Positions 48,220-58,630 are shown, counted from the first letter of the stretch. The stretch is DNA of 64,000 bases from Nocardia nova NBRC 15556 (GCF_001613005.1 NZ_BDBN01000031.1:36907-100906), one strand, 5' to 3'. The notes: a model not told the origin generated them from the sequence alone. Translations and numbers: made by a program.

Positions 48220-49353
48220 CTATCCGCCGACGACCACCGGTACCAGTTGTTCGTCGTCGGTCCACGCGCCGTGGTGCCCGAGCAGTGTCGATTCGACAGG
48301 TTCGCGACCGGGGCAGACGAGCACGCTGCGGTCGCGTGCCACGGCGATGATGTCGCCGATCCGTTCGGCGATCGCCGGACCGGGCGGGGTGGGCCCGAAC
48401 CAGTGCTCGGCCAGCGCCTGGTCGCGACTCACCACACGTGCGTGCCCGGCCAGTTCCTCGGCCCACGCGGCCAGCACATCGGGCAGCGCGCCGGGACGTT
48501 CCAGGTAGACGTGCCGCGCCCGGGCCTCCCCGCCGATCAATCGCACCTCGCGATGCAGGTCGGCGCGTGCGTCCAGATCGACGACCTCGCCCGCGCGAAT
48601 CATGCCGTGATCTCCGGTGACGATCAGCGTGCACGTCGCGGGCAGTTCGGTCAGCAGATCCGCCACGAGCGCATCGATCCGAGCCAGTTCCGCCAGCCAT
48701 TGCGCCGATCCCGGACCGTACAGATGTCCGTTCGCGTCCAGCTCCGGATAGTAGGCGTAGGCGAATCGGGACCCGGAGCCGGAACCGGCCGCGACGGAAA
48801 GGATTCCGTCCCGGACGCCGTCCAGGTCTTCGGCCGGGTGCAGCGTGCCCGGGGCGCGGAAGACGGCGCGCGTCAGACCGGATCCGCCCTGATATCCGGG
48901 AACGACGTAGTGCACCTCGACGCCGTGCGCGGCGAGGTCCTGAACCCGGCTGCGAGCCGGCTGTATCTGCTCGGGCGGGTACTGCTCGCGGGCATCCGGA
49001 CCGGTCGCACTGTCCAGACGCCAGCGCAGCGCGTTGAGCAGTCGCGGCCCCGCATCGGCGGGCACGGCGAAGCTGTAGCCGATGATGCCGTGGGTCGCGC
49101 ACGGTGCGCCGACCGCAAGGCTCGCCAGGCCGACCGCGGTCGTGGCCGGGAATCCGGTGGCCACGGTGGTTGCCACATGTGCGGCCAGCGTCGGCGCGGT
49201 GTCGCGGTGGCGGGCGAGCAGTTCGGCGCCCAACCCGTCGACCAGCAGCACCACGACATCGCGGTTCGGCCTCAGGCCCAGCGGATTGTGCACATCCATC
49301 CCCAGGGCGGCGGCCACCGAGGGCAGGAGGTCGGCGAGTGAGTAACGCATCAT
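48220..49353 (-). CDS. Alkaline-phosphatase-superfamily nucleotide pyrophosphatase/phosphodiesterase
   Basis: The protein is 377 residues. The first metal Asp is in VVVLLVDGLGAELL, the nucleophile Thr is in GFPATTAVGLASLAVG, and later metal ligands are in YYPELDANGHLYG and LIVTGDHGM. It lacks a signal peptide, so it is probably cytosolic. The family hydrolyses phosphodiesters or nucleotide-sugar bonds. Two consecutive ATG codons make the start uncertain by one residue. Confidence 0.88.
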   Translation of the reverse strand: MMRYSLADLLPSVAAALGMDVHNPLGLRPNRDVVVLLVDGLGAELLARHRDTAPTLAAHVATTVATGFPATTAVGLASLAVGAPCATHGIIGYSFAVPADAGPRLLNALRWRLDSATGPDAREQYPPEQIQPARSRVQDLAAHGVEVHYVVPGYQGGSGLTRAVFRAPGTLHPAEDLDGVRDGILSVAAGSGSGSRFAYAYYPELDANGHLYGPGSAQWLAELARIDALVADLLTELPATCTLIVTGDHGMIRAGEVVDLDARADLHREVRLIGGEARARHVYLERPGALPDVLAAWAEELAGHARVVSRDQALAEHWFGPTPPGPAIAERIGDIIAVARDRSVLVCPGREPVESTLLGHHGAWTDDEQLVPVVVGG

Positions 49354-49428
49354 CGCCCATGGTGCCGCATCGATTCCGCTGCGACGAGCCGATTTCCGAG
49401 CCGACCCGCGGCGGCTCCGGTTTCCCGC

Positions 49429-50598
49429 TCAAGCGAGAGGTTCGCGCAGTTCCCGGACGACGATGGCATTGCCGCCCCGTTGTTTCGCCCGATACATGGC
49501 GGTGTCCGCGAAGCCGAGAAGCCGCTCGGGCGAGACACCGTCATCGGTCGCCGCACCGAGGTCGACGACCACCACGCCGATGCTGGCGGTGACCGCGGCC
49601 CCATCGCTCGAATTCTCGACCGCCCGCCGCAGCCGCTCGGCCATCGCCCGAGCGGCTCCGGCGTCCAGCGGACCGACGATCGTGAACTCCTCACCACCGG
49701 TGCGCGCGATGGTGGCAGTGGGGTCGGCGGTGTCGCGCAACCGTGCCGCGATTCTGGCCAGCACCCGGTCGCCCTCCTGATGCCCGAAGGTGTCGTTGAC
49801 CTCCTTGAATCGATCCAGGTCGATGACCATCGCGCAGAGCGGCGCGCCGGGGGCGAACACCCTCGGTAGGTGGTAATCGAGGCCGCGCCGGTTCAGCAGG
49901 GTTGTCAGTGGATCCGACAACGCGTTCGTGCGCAGCACCCAATAGAAGAACTGCAGCGTGGGGAGCACGAAAACGACGGCGAGGACCATGATCAGCGCGG
50001 TGGCCATCGCAAGGGGGACGTCGCGATCGGAGTCGGAAGAGATCGTCATTCGTCCCGTGACCAGCAGCACCGAGAACAGCGACCACCCCGCGTGCACGGC
50101 GAGAGCCTTGGCGCTGTGGAAGAGCGCGAGGTAGCCGCCGGTCAGGATGAGGGTGGTCGCGTTGATCATCGCCACGCGGCCGGAGACCAGCAGGCTGCAG
50201 ATCGTGATGGCGATATCCGCAACTGCTATCAACGCCAGGGAAACCGAAGCAGTCGGCCAGGGCAGTAGATACCAGCGCAGGGCCGCCAACAGCGCCACAA
50301 CGGCGAACAGGCCGATCACCGCCCGGCCGAACGCGCTCTGCGGGCCTTCGGGCGACAGCAGGAGCATGAGGGCGACGAAGCACAGGCCCAGCCCGGATGT
50401 GCCGATCGAGAATTTCAGCAGGCCGAGCGCCCCCTGGTTCCGGAGCGTGCTCAGCAACCAGCGATAGTCGATGGGTTCTCGCCACCACATCCGCACGGCG
50501 CGCAGTCCGCCGGAGTTCAGCGCGTCGGCGACACGTGTCCGCGCGGACACGCCCCTGCTGCGGCGAGGCTCGACGCCGACCGGCTCGGGTGCAGCCAT
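49429..50598 (-). CDS. Membrane-bound diguanylate cyclase (GGDEF)
   Basis: The protein is 389 residues. About six membrane helices occupy residues 50-210, followed by a GGDEF domain (DPLTTLLNRRG; DLDRFKEVNDTFGH; active-site loop RTGGEEF). The inhibitory I-site RxxD just before the loop is absent. It should make cyclic di-GMP from two GTP. The start has no good ribosome site. It is on the same strand as, and after, the third kinase. Confidence 0.88.
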   Translation of the reverse strand: MAAPEPVGVEPRRSRGVSARTRVADALNSGGLRAVRMWWREPIDYRWLLSTLRNQGALGLLKFSIGTSGLGLCFVALMLLLSPEGPQSAFGRAVIGLFAVVALLAALRWYLLPWPTASVSLALIAVADIAITICSLLVSGRVAMINATTLILTGGYLALFHSAKALAVHAGWSLFSVLLVTGRMTISSDSDRDVPLAMATALIMVLAVVFVLPTLQFFYWVLRTNALSDPLTTLLNRRGLDYHLPRVFAPGAPLCAMVIDLDRFKEVNDTFGHQEGDRVLARIAARLRDTADPTATIARTGGEEFTIVGPLDAGAARAMAERLRRAVENSSDGAAVTASIGVVVVDLGAATDDGVSPERLLGFADTAMYRAKQRGGNAIVVRELREPLA

Positions 50599-50711
50599 CC
50601 GACAACGTTAGGACCGCGTCGGACGCCCTGTGAAGTGCCGCAGGACCAGCGATCGATGGCCGTTATGCCCTCCTCCGCCCAAACCTCGAACGAGCCGGCT
50701 CGGTGCCGGGG

Positions 50712-52697
50712 TCAGTTCCTGATTTCCCGGATGAACACCCGGCCGTCACGGGTGGTGGTGATGGCGGTGTAGGCGCGATAGAGGAAACCGCGGTCGGGGC
50801 GGCGCTCGAACACCTGCACCCGGTAGCGGTCCGGGACATCTCCACCGGTCACGTGCACGCAGTGCTGGGTGCCGACGGGGACCTGGTCGATCTGCCTCTG
50901 CAGGGTTTCGGCGGAGGGGACGGCGGTCGATTCCGGAGCGACGTATTCCCGGGCCGCCGAACCGCTTCGGGTGTCGTACCGCGCGTATTCGTAGCCCAGC
51001 ACGGCGTCCGGGCCGGATGCGGTGCCGCCGGGCGCGTCGTCGTTGACGTCGGTCGCGGTCCGGGTGGCGTAGCACCACGGAACGCTGTCGGGCGCCGCGG
51101 CGCTCGCATCGGGGGTGGCTGTCGCATCCGGCGCGGCGACACCCATCGGCAGCTGCGGCCACCAGCGATCGTAGATCTCCAGCGCCGCATGTTTGGTCCA
51201 GCGCAGGCCGAGGACGAATCGGGAACGCTGCGCGTCCCGGGGGAACAATGTGTACAGGTCCTGCGTCCCGGTCGAGTCCGGCGTCGGCAACACCACATCC
51301 AGCGGATCCGCGAAACCTGGATGCTTCGCCAGCAGGTCCCCACTGTGTCTACTGGCGTCTGCGGCGAATTCAATTGCGGCATCGCTGTTTTCGAGATCGA
51401 CGATCTCCACGCGCAGATCCCGATCCGGATTCTCGCAGGCGACGGCCGCTCGCTCTCCCGCCGTCGCATCGACCGCGCACCGCGTCCCCGACCACCCCGT
51501 CTCCCCGGGCCGATCGGACAACAGCTGCGGGAAACTGTCCACGATCAGCCGATGTTTCGCATCCCAGCCGACAGGAGCCGAACCCCGGCCCGACAGTTCC
51601 CCGATCGCCAGCCCCGCTCCGGCCACGAGGACCACGACTGCGGCGACGGCCGCGCCCCGCCGGATCCACCTCCTCGGCCGCGCCCCGACGCGAACCGCCG
51701 GCGAAGCGATCGACGGCTCGCCCGGCGTCGGTCGATGCCCCCGCCCCGGCACGTCGAATGCCTGCCGCACCGGAAATCCCGCCTGCGTGACTGCCACCGC
51801 CCCTTCCTCCTCGGCACGGTCCGGGGCGTGATACACATCGCGTACCGAACCAGATCCTCGGCCGTGGAAGGCATTTCGTAGATCGGCGGCGAATTCCCCA
51901 CAGCTGCCGTACCGCTCGCCCGGGTGTTTCGCCATCCCCCGCACGAGCACCGCGTCGAGCGCCGGCGGCAGGTCCGATCGCACCGCGGTCAGCCGGGGAA
52001 TCGGTTTGGTGACGTGCCCGGCGACCACCTGCCCGGGATTGGTTCCGGCATAGGGCGGCCGGCCGCACAACAGGGTGAACAGGGTGCAGGCCAGGGAATA
52101 CTGGTCGCACCGATGGTCGAGCGGTTCACCGGAGAGCTGTTCCGGGGAGGCGTAGGCGAGAGTGGCGGTGAGGGTGCCGGTCACCGTGAGTTCGGTATCG
52201 GCGTCCTGTAATCGGGCGATGCCGAAATCGGTGAGGACCGCCCGTTCGGCGCGACCGGCGTCGGGTGTCTCGAGCAGGATGTTCGCCGGTTTGATGTCGC
52301 GGTGCAATACCGCCTTGCTGTGCGCGTAGTCCAGTGCCGCAGCGGTTTCGGTGACGATGCGCAACACCCGCTCGGTGGTGAGAGCCCGCCGGTCCAGCCG
52401 CGCCGCATCGGTACCGTGCACATACTGCATGGATATCCACAGGTGTCCGGCATCGGCGCCGCGGTCGTAGATCCGCACGATGCCCGGATGTTCCAGGCGG
52501 GCAACGATATCGGCTTCCTGATCGAACCGGCGGCGGCGCTCGTGATCGGCGGAGACCTCGCGGTCGAGCAGCTTCAGTGCCACTCGGCGCGGCAGCCGCG
52601 GGTGGCGGGCGAGATAGACCGTTCCCATTCCGCCACGGCCGAGGACGCCCTCGATGAGGTAACCGGCGAACGTCTCGCCGATCGCGAGTGCGGCCAC
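50712..52697 (-). CDS. Receptor Ser/Thr protein kinase (third kinase)
   Basis: The protein is 661 residues from a GTG preceded by AAGGGGGA. Kinase motifs are LGRGGMGTV, VALKLL, HRDIKPAN and DFGIAR (residues 1-~265). A linker and one membrane helix (about residue 350-370) are followed by ~290 outer residues without the DUF3558 pattern of the other two kinases. Tyr- and Trp-rich segments suggest a different ligand. It is divergent from the hypothetical gene at 52.8 kb. Confidence 0.88.
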   Translation of the reverse strand: MAALAIGETFAGYLIEGVLGRGGMGTVYLARHPRLPRRVALKLLDREVSADHERRRRFDQEADIVARLEHPGIVRIYDRGADAGHLWISMQYVHGTDAARLDRRALTTERVLRIVTETAAALDYAHSKAVLHRDIKPANILLETPDAGRAERAVLTDFGIARLQDADTELTVTGTLTATLAYASPEQLSGEPLDHRCDQYSLACTLFTLLCGRPPYAGTNPGQVVAGHVTKPIPRLTAVRSDLPPALDAVLVRGMAKHPGERYGSCGEFAADLRNAFHGRGSGSVRDVYHAPDRAEEEGAVAVTQAGFPVRQAFDVPGRGHRPTPGEPSIASPAVRVGARPRRWIRRGAAVAAVVVLVAGAGLAIGELSGRGSAPVGWDAKHRLIVDSFPQLLSDRPGETGWSGTRCAVDATAGERAAVACENPDRDLRVEIVDLENSDAAIEFAADASRHSGDLLAKHPGFADPLDVVLPTPDSTGTQDLYTLFPRDAQRSRFVLGLRWTKHAALEIYDRWWPQLPMGVAAPDATATPDASAAAPDSVPWCYATRTATDVNDDAPGGTASGPDAVLGYEYARYDTRSGSAAREYVAPESTAVPSAETLQRQIDQVPVGTQHCVHVTGGDVPDRYRVQVFERRPDRGFLYRAYTAITTTRDGRVFIREIRN

Positions 52698-52833
52698 GGT
52701 CCCCCTTCTGGTCGAGCCCACCGAGGCGTCAGCAGCTTACCGGGCGGATCCGCCGGCCCTCGCCGGGCGGTGGCCTCCTCCGATACCGTGGATATCCAGC
52801 GTCGCGTATGTCGATGAAGGTGGTGAGATCGCA

Positions 52834-53511
52834 GTGTTCGACCCGTTGGCCGATATCGACCGGGCCCTCGCCGACCGGGCCGGATGGACGTGGTTCGACG
52901 ACCACCTGCTGTACACCTGCGGGGTGCTCGATCTGCTGCGTCGCGAGGAGTTGGCGCGGATGCCCGTCAAGTCCACCCGGATCCGGATCGACCCGGGCGA
53001 GGTCTGTATCGCGGAAGGCCCGGCGACCTGGTCGTTCTGGCGGGCGCCCGGGGACGGCAGCTGGACCCGCAACAACATCTACGTCGCGGGCAGCGCCTCC
53101 TTCGTCGCGGCCGCGCAACTGGGGAACGCGCTGGTGAATCAGGCCCGGCGCCAGCGTGCGGAGGCCGCGTCGCAACCGCGCTGGATCGCCGAACGCCCCG
53201 GTTCGGTGATGATCTCCGACCGCCGCATCCACCTCACCAACCCCGACTACTCCTTCCGGATCCGGTGGGCATCGCTGGAGACGATCGACCTGACCGCCGC
53301 CGATCAGGTGGTCGCGCGCTACGTCGACCGCAATCGGACCTTCCACCAGTGGCAGGTCCGAACACCTTGGGCCGTACTGATATTCGTCGTCGCCGCCCAT
53401 CTGCACTTTCCGAATCATCCGCTGCTGCTGTCCGGAAATTGGCTACCCGCGGGTTTCGAGGACAAATGCCATCTCGCGGGGAAGAAATGCCCACCGGTCC
53501 GAGAGCGCTGA
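52834..53511 (+). CDS. Hypothetical protein with PH-like features
   Basis: The protein is 225 residues from a GTG start. A central segment (PGSVMISDRRIHLTN, then WASLETIDLTAADQVVARY and an aromatic strand) resembles PH/GRAM-like bacterial domains. The C-terminus is short and ends in a Cys pair (CHLAGKKC). No membrane helix or signal is seen. It faces the third kinase across a 136-base gap and could be a substrate or partner; that is only positional. Confidence 0.65.
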   Translation: MFDPLADIDRALADRAGWTWFDDHLLYTCGVLDLLRREELARMPVKSTRIRIDPGEVCIAEGPATWSFWRAPGDGSWTRNNIYVAGSASFVAAAQLGNALVNQARRQRAEAASQPRWIAERPGSVMISDRRIHLTNPDYSFRIRWASLETIDLTAADQVVARYVDRNRTFHQWQVRTPWAVLIFVVAAHLHFPNHPLLLSGNWLPAGFEDKCHLAGKKCPPVRER

Positions 53512-53590
53512 CCTCGTCCGCCGCCACCCCTCGTCCCGCTCGTGGTGAGGGTTGCTGGGCAATGTCGGCGCCGCGTGGCACCATCGCGTT

Positions 53591-54028
53591 GTGAGCAGCA
53601 CACCTGCCCCCGACCCGCGCCTGCGCGATCTCGCCCGGCTGCGCAAGGTCCGCGACCGCATCGACCGGGAATATGCGAAACCCCTGGATGTGGAGGCCCT
53701 CGCGCGCGATGTGCACATGTCCGCGGGGCATCTGAGCCGGCAGTTCCGCCTCGCCTACGGGGAATCGCCGTACGGATATCTCATGACGCGGCGAATCGAA
53801 CGCGCGATGGCGCTGCTGCGCCGGGGTGATCTCAGCGTGACGGAGGTGTGCTTCGAGGTCGGCTGCCAATCGCTGGGCACCTTCAGTACCCGCTTCACCG
53901 AACTGGTCGGAGTGCCGCCGAGCGTCTACCGGCGCGAGGCCGCCGACGCCACTCTGGGCATGCCGTCGTGTGTCGCGAAACAGGTGACCAGACCGATCAG
54001 GAATCGAGAAGCGCAGGTTACCGAGTAG
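53591..54028 (+). CDS. Short AraC-type regulator (HTH domain only)
   Basis: The protein is 145 residues with only the AraC DNA-binding domain: VEALARDVHMSAGHLSRQFR and VTEVCFEVGCQSLGTFSTRF. There is no ligand domain. The GTG start at 53591 is inferred. It is followed after eight bases by the VOC gene and then the UvrA-like gene, so it probably controls them, as in AraC/glyoxalase pairs. Confidence 0.85.
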   Translation: MSSTPAPDPRLRDLARLRKVRDRIDREYAKPLDVEALARDVHMSAGHLSRQFRLAYGESPYGYLMTRRIERAMALLRRGDLSVTEVCFEVGCQSLGTFSTRFTELVGVPPSVYRREAADATLGMPSCVAKQVTRPIRNREAQVTE

Positions 54029-54036
54029 GAATTAGC

Positions 54037-54456
54037 GTGAGCGACATGGACATCACCATTCACGACACCTTCCTCCCGCAAGACGATCCGGAGGCCGCGC
54101 TGACGTTCTACCGCGACACGCTCGGCTTCGAGGTGCGCAACGACGTCGGCTTCAAGGGCATGCACTGGATCACGGTCGGCCCCGCCGGACAGCCGGACAT
54201 CTCGATCGTGCTCTACCCGCCGAACGCCACCCCCGGCGTCACGGAAGAAGAGCAGCGCACCATCTCCGAGATGATGGCCAAGGGCACCTTCGCCAGCCTC
54301 AACCTGGCGACCAAGAACGTCGACGAGGTGTTCGAGCGGCTGCAGGCGAACGGGGCCGAGGTCGTGCAGGAGCCGACCGACCAGCCCTACGGACTGCGCG
54401 ACTGCGCGTTCCGCGATCCCTCGGGCAATCTGCTGCGGATCCAACAGGCCTCCTGA
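54037..54456 (+). CDS. VOC (glyoxalase-like) protein
   Basis: The protein is 139 residues with a VOC fold: [22 protein letters not shown] and [23 protein letters not shown]. The GTG at 54037 is chosen over an ATG nine bases later because AGGA lies six bases before it. It belongs to the antibiotic/electrophile-binding group and lies between the AraC and UvrA-like genes. Confidence 0.88.
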   Translation: MSDMDITIHDTFLPQDDPEAALTFYRDTLGFEVRNDVGFKGMHWITVGPAGQPDISIVLYPPNATPGVTEEEQRTISEMMAKGTFASLNLATKNVDEVFERLQANGAEVVQEPTDQPYGLRDCAFRDPSGNLLRIQQAS

Positions 54457-54518
54457 GCCGACCCCGACAACCGAGCCGGCCCGGCGGACCAGGCCGCCCA
54501 CCCTGAATTGGAGAAACC

Positions 54519-56894
54519 ATGAGCAAGGCCTCGACGCCGGACCGGCACGTTGCCGACACCCACGACCTGATCCGCGTACACGGTGCGCGGGTCAACAATC
54601 TCAAAGACATCAGCGTCGAAATTCCCAAGCGTCGCCTGACCGTCTTCACCGGCGTCTCGGGATCGGGGAAGAGTTCGCTGGTCTTCGGCACCATCGCCGC
54701 GGAATCGCAGCGGATGATCAACGAGACCTACAGCGCCTTCGTCCAGGGCTTCATGCCGACGCTGTCGCGGCCGGAGGTCGACTTCCTGGACGGCCTCACC
54801 ACCGCGATCTCGGTCGACCAGGAGCGGATGGGCGCCAACCCCCGCTCCACGGTCGGCACCGCCACCGACGCCAACGCGATGTTGCGCATCCTGTTCAGCC
54901 GCCTCGCCCAGCCGCAGATCGGCTCGCCGAACGCCTATTCGTTCAATGTGCCCTCGGTGACCGCCAGCGGTGCGATCACCGTCGAGCGCGGCGGTAAGAC
55001 CAAGGCCGAGAAGGCGACCTTCCACCGGCTCGGCGGTATGTGCCCGCGCTGTGAGGGCATGGGCTCGGTCACCGATTTCGACCTGACCGCCCTCTACGAC
55101 GAGAGCCTGTCGCTCAACGAGGGTGCGCTCACCATCCCCGGCTACAGCATGGACGGCTGGTTCGGCCGCATCTACCGCGGTTGCGGGCTGTTCGACCCCG
55201 ACAAGCCGATCCGCAAGTACAACAAGCGGGAACTGCACGACCTGCTCTACAAGGAGCCGACCAAGATCAAGGTCGAGGGCATCAACCTCACCTACGAGGG
55301 GCTGGTCCCGAAGATCCAGAAGTCGATGCTGTCCAAGGATGTCGATTCGCTGCAGCCGCATATCCGTGCGTTCGTCGAGCGTGCGGTGACCTTCACGACC
55401 TGCCCGGAATGTGAGGGCACCCGGCTCAGCGCCGAGGCCCGGTCCTCGAAGATCGGCGACAAGAGCATCGCCGACGTCTGCCGGATGCAGATCAGCGATC
55501 TCGCCGAATGGGTGCGCGCTCTCGACGAGCCGTCGGTCGCACCGCTGCTGAAAGGTCTGCAGCACCTGCTCGACTCGTTCACCGAGATCGGCCTCGGCTA
55601 TCTGTCACTGGATCGGCCGGCGGGCACGCTCTCCGGCGGTGAAGCCCAGCGCACCAAGATGATTCGCCACCTCGGCTCGTCCCTGACCGATGTCACCTAC
55701 GTCTTCGACGAACCCACCATCGGCCTGCATCCGCACGATATCGAGCGAATGAACAACCTGCTGTTGCAGTTGCGCGACAAGGGCAACACGGTGCTGGTGG
55801 TGGAGCACAAGCCGGAAGCGATCGCGATCGCCGACCATATCGTCGATCTGGGTCCGGGGGCCGGAAGCCAAGGCGGCACAGTCTGTTTCGAGGGCGATAT
55901 CGAGGGGCTGCGCGCCAGCGACACGATCACCGGCCGCCATCTCGACGATCGGGCGAAACTGAAGGACGCGCCCCGGAAGTCGGCCGGCGCGTTGGAGATT
56001 CGCGGCGCCTCCACCCACAACCTGAAGGATGTCGACGTCGACATCCCGCTCGGGGTGCTGTGTGTGATCACCGGCGTGGCCGGATCCGGTAAGAGTTCGC
56101 TCATCCACGGGTCGGTCGCCGACCGCGACGATGTCGTGGTGGTCGACCAGGGCGCGATTCGCGGCTCCCGGCGTAGTAATCCGGCCACCTACACCGGACT
56201 GCTCGAGCCGATCCGCAAGGCATTCGCCAAGGCCAACGGCGTCAAGCCGGCGCTGTTCAGCGCGAATTCCGAGGGCGCGTGCCCCACCTGCAACGGCGCC
56301 GGCGTGATCTACACCGATCTGGCGATGATGGCCGGCGTGGCGACCACCTGCGAGGAATGCGACGGTAAACGCTTCCAGGCGGCGGTTCTGGACTATCACC
56401 TCGGCGGGCGCAACATCAGCGAGGTGCTGGAGATGTCGGTGGCGGAAGCCGAGGAGTTCTTCGGCGCGGGTGAGGCGAAACTCCCGGCGGCACACAAGAT
56501 TCTGCAACGCCTCGGCGATGTGGGACTCGGCTATCTGAAACTGGGTCAGCCCCTCACCACGCTGTCGGGTGGTGAACGCCAGCGCATCAAACTCGCCACC
56601 CACATGGGCGAGAAGGGCGGGATCTACGTTCTCGACGAGCCGACCACGGGCCTGCATCTCGCCGATGTGGAGAACCTGCTCGGCCTGCTCGACCGCCTCG
56701 TGGACTCGGGCAAATCGGTGATCGTCATCGAACACCACCAGGCGGTCATGGCGCATGCCGACTGGATCGTCGACCTCGGTCCCGGGGCCGGCCACGACGG
56801 CGGGCGCATCGTCTTCGAGGGAACGCCGGCCGATCTGGTCGCCGATCGCTCGACGCTCACCGGCGAACACCTCGCCGCCTACGTCGGCGGGTAA
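54519..56894 (+). CDS. UvrA-like ABC ATPase without full UvrA length
   Basis: The protein is 791 residues, shorter than the ~950 of UvrA. Two ABC cassettes are present: Walker [10 protein letters not shown] (near residue 46) and GVAGSGKSS (near residue 524), with signatures LSGGEAQR and LSGGERQR. Four zinc-type CxxC motifs ([32 protein letters not shown]) are kept. This is the layout of the UvrA-like, DrrC-type proteins tied to resistance to DNA-binding drugs. A GGAGAAACC ribosome site precedes the ATG. The AraC/VOC neighbours suit a drug-resistance role. Confidence 0.9.
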   Translation: MSKASTPDRHVADTHDLIRVHGARVNNLKDISVEIPKRRLTVFTGVSGSGKSSLVFGTIAAESQRMINETYSAFVQGFMPTLSRPEVDFLDGLTTAISVDQERMGANPRSTVGTATDANAMLRILFSRLAQPQIGSPNAYSFNVPSVTASGAITVERGGKTKAEKATFHRLGGMCPRCEGMGSVTDFDLTALYDESLSLNEGALTIPGYSMDGWFGRIYRGCGLFDPDKPIRKYNKRELHDLLYKEPTKIKVEGINLTYEGLVPKIQKSMLSKDVDSLQPHIRAFVERAVTFTTCPECEGTRLSAEARSSKIGDKSIADVCRMQISDLAEWVRALDEPSVAPLLKGLQHLLDSFTEIGLGYLSLDRPAGTLSGGEAQRTKMIRHLGSSLTDVTYVFDEPTIGLHPHDIERMNNLLLQLRDKGNTVLVVEHKPEAIAIADHIVDLGPGAGSQGGTVCFEGDIEGLRASDTITGRHLDDRAKLKDAPRKSAGALEIRGASTHNLKDVDVDIPLGVLCVITGVAGSGKSSLIHGSVADRDDVVVVDQGAIRGSRRSNPATYTGLLEPIRKAFAKANGVKPALFSANSEGACPTCNGAGVIYTDLAMMAGVATTCEECDGKRFQAAVLDYHLGGRNISEVLEMSVAEAEEFFGAGEAKLPAAHKILQRLGDVGLGYLKLGQPLTTLSGGERQRIKLATHMGEKGGIYVLDEPTTGLHLADVENLLGLLDRLVDSGKSVIVIEHHQAVMAHADWIVDLGPGAGHDGGRIVFEGTPADLVADRSTLTGEHLAAYVGG

Positions 56895-56931
56895 TTCGCG
56901 CCCCCCCGCGACAGCGATCGCTTCTCCGAGC

Positions 56932-56965
56932 GCCTGCCGGTTCCGGTCGACCGGAACCGGCAGGC
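56932..56965. terminator. Perfect 34-bp palindrome after the UvrA-like gene
   Basis: A 17-bp half (GCCTGCCGGTTCCGGTC) is followed directly by its exact complement. It lies between the convergent UvrA-like and SDR genes. It would form a loopless stem in RNA, so it is probably a terminator, though a DNA-binding site is possible. Confidence 0.65.
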
Positions 56966-57046
56966 CGGGTGCGTCGGCGCGGGCGGCTCAATGCTGCGCC
57001 GACGCGGTCTGTGGTCGCCCGAATCAGCGAGCGGGCGGGTAGGGCG

Positions 57047-57889
57047 TCATGCGGTGTCCCCACCGGTGGGATCGGCCAGGCCGCGTTCGTAGGCCGCGCG
57101 GGTGGTGGAACCGCGGGTCGCGGCGACCTGATCGGGAACCATGCGCCGGAAGGTCAGGTCGCGCAGGCGCTGCGGGAGCAGTTCGGCGAGCCGGACGAGC
57201 GGACCGATGTATCGCGGCACGGTGACCTCGAAACGAGGGTGTTCGATGGTCCGCAGCACCGCGCGGGCGACATCGGCGGGCTGGAGCAGTTTCGCGGCGC
57301 CGGTGGCGGTTCCCGCGGCCAGTTCGGTCGCGACCACCCCCGGCATGATCACCGAGATCCGCACGCCGCTGCCGCGCAGTTCCTCGCGCACGCCCGTCAG
57401 ATAGCCGAGCACCCCGTGTTTGGTCGCGGCGTAGGTCGATTCGCCGGGCGGGGACAATCGCGCGGCGGCCGAGGCGATCGTGACGATGTGGCCCCGCCCG
57501 CGCGCCCGCATGCCCGGTGCGACCAGCCGCACGCCGCGGATGACGCCGTGCAGATTGACCTCCAGCATGCGCACGGTCGCGACCTCGGGTTCCGCGTCGA
57601 ACGGGCCCACCCACATCACCCCGGCATTGTTGACCAGCACGTCGATCGGACCCCACAGCGATTCCACGGCGGCGACGAAGCCGCGGAAGGAGTCCGTGTC
57701 GGTGACGTCGAGCGCGAAACCGCGCACGGTACCGGACAATTCGGCCGCGGTGGCGACGGCCGCCGGTTCGTCCCGGTCGCCGATGGCAACCCGGGCACCG
57801 GCCTCGGCGAGCACGCGCGCGATCTCCCGGCCTATGCCCCGCGCCCCGCCGGTCACCGCGACGACACGACCGGCAATCGGTGAGGTCAT
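57047..57889 (-). CDS. Short-chain dehydrogenase/reductase
   Basis: The protein is 280 residues. It has the SDR NAD-binding TGGARGIG, the NNAG motif in LVNNAGVMWVG, the catalytic Ser-Tyr-Lys (IASAAARLS...STYAATKHG) and a long C-terminal tail. Substrate unknown. The ATG at 57889 has GGAG upstream. It is divergent from a TetR gene with an operator between them. Confidence 0.92.
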   Translation of the reverse strand: MTSPIAGRVVAVTGGARGIGREIARVLAEAGARVAIGDRDEPAAVATAAELSGTVRGFALDVTDTDSFRGFVAAVESLWGPIDVLVNNAGVMWVGPFDAEPEVATVRMLEVNLHGVIRGVRLVAPGMRARGRGHIVTIASAAARLSPPGESTYAATKHGVLGYLTGVREELRGSGVRISVIMPGVVATELAAGTATGAAKLLQPADVARAVLRTIEHPRFEVTVPRYIGPLVRLAELLPQRLRDLTFRRMVPDQVAATRGSTTRAAYERGLADPTGGDTA

Positions 57890-57903
57890 GGATGTTCTCC
57901 ATT

Positions 57904-57923
57904 CTGACATGCCTGCGTGTCAG
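57904..57923. promoter_or_regulatory. TetR-type operator between SDR and tetR
   Basis: CTGACATGCCTGCGTGTCAG is a 20-bp palindrome with perfect six-base arms (CTGACA/TGTCAG) and 8 of 10 symmetric positions. It lies between the two divergent genes, so the TetR product probably represses both. Confidence 0.65.
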
Positions 57924-57969
57924 CAACGATGCTCTAGTGTGCCATAGGCCGGGACGTAAGGACAGGGGC

Positions 57970-58593
57970 ATGTCGGGACGGAAGTATCAGGGACTGATGC
58001 CGGACGAGCGTCGAGTGCAGCGGCGCGCGGCGATCCTGGACGCCGCGCTGGAGGTTTTCGGCACCACCGGGTATGCGGGCAGTTCGGTCAAACAGATCTG
58101 CCGGGTCGCGCGGCTCACCGAACGGTATTTCTACGAATCCTTCGCCGACCGCGAAAGTTGCCTGGCCGCCTTGTATTCCGAGGTCGTGGACCAGGTGCGC
58201 GCCGCCACCACGGCCGCGATGATATCGGCGGGCGACGACATCGACGACCGAACCCGTGCCGGAATACAGACGTTCATCGAATATCTGACCGAGGATCGGC
58301 GACTTGCCAGAGTGGCCCTGATCGAGGCCGTCGGCGTGTCCTCCACCATGGAGGAACGCCGCCACGAGGTACTGCGCGAATTCGCCGAGATCGTCACCAC
58401 CACCTGGGCCGCCGCCCGCTCCGAACCCCTGTCGGCCAAACAACATGCGGCCGCGGTCGCCCTCGTCGGCGGCGTCAACCACCTACTGGTCGACTGGCTG
58501 ATGAGCGGCACACCCCACACCCCCGCCGCACTCACCGACGTCTGCACCACCCTGTTCATCGCCGCCCGCCACACCCTCGAAGCGGAAGCCTGA
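57970..58593 (+). CDS. TetR-family regulator of the SDR gene
   Basis: The protein is 207 residues. A TetR helix-turn-helix lies at about residues 35-60 (SSVKQICRVARLTERYFYESF). The C-terminal helical domain includes TFIEYLTEDRRLARVALIEAVG. The divergent SDR and the palindrome support local control of the SDR. Start ATG has AGGGGC just upstream. Confidence 0.88.
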   Translation: MSGRKYQGLMPDERRVQRRAAILDAALEVFGTTGYAGSSVKQICRVARLTERYFYESFADRESCLAALYSEVVDQVRAATTAAMISAGDDIDDRTRAGIQTFIEYLTEDRRLARVALIEAVGVSSTMEERRHEVLREFAEIVTTTWAAARSEPLSAKQHAAAVALVGGVNHLLVDWLMSGTPHTPAALTDVCTTLFIAARHTLEAEA

Positions 58594-58630
58594 TCGGCGG
58601 ACCGACCCGCCGGCGGGTTTCCGAGGCCGC

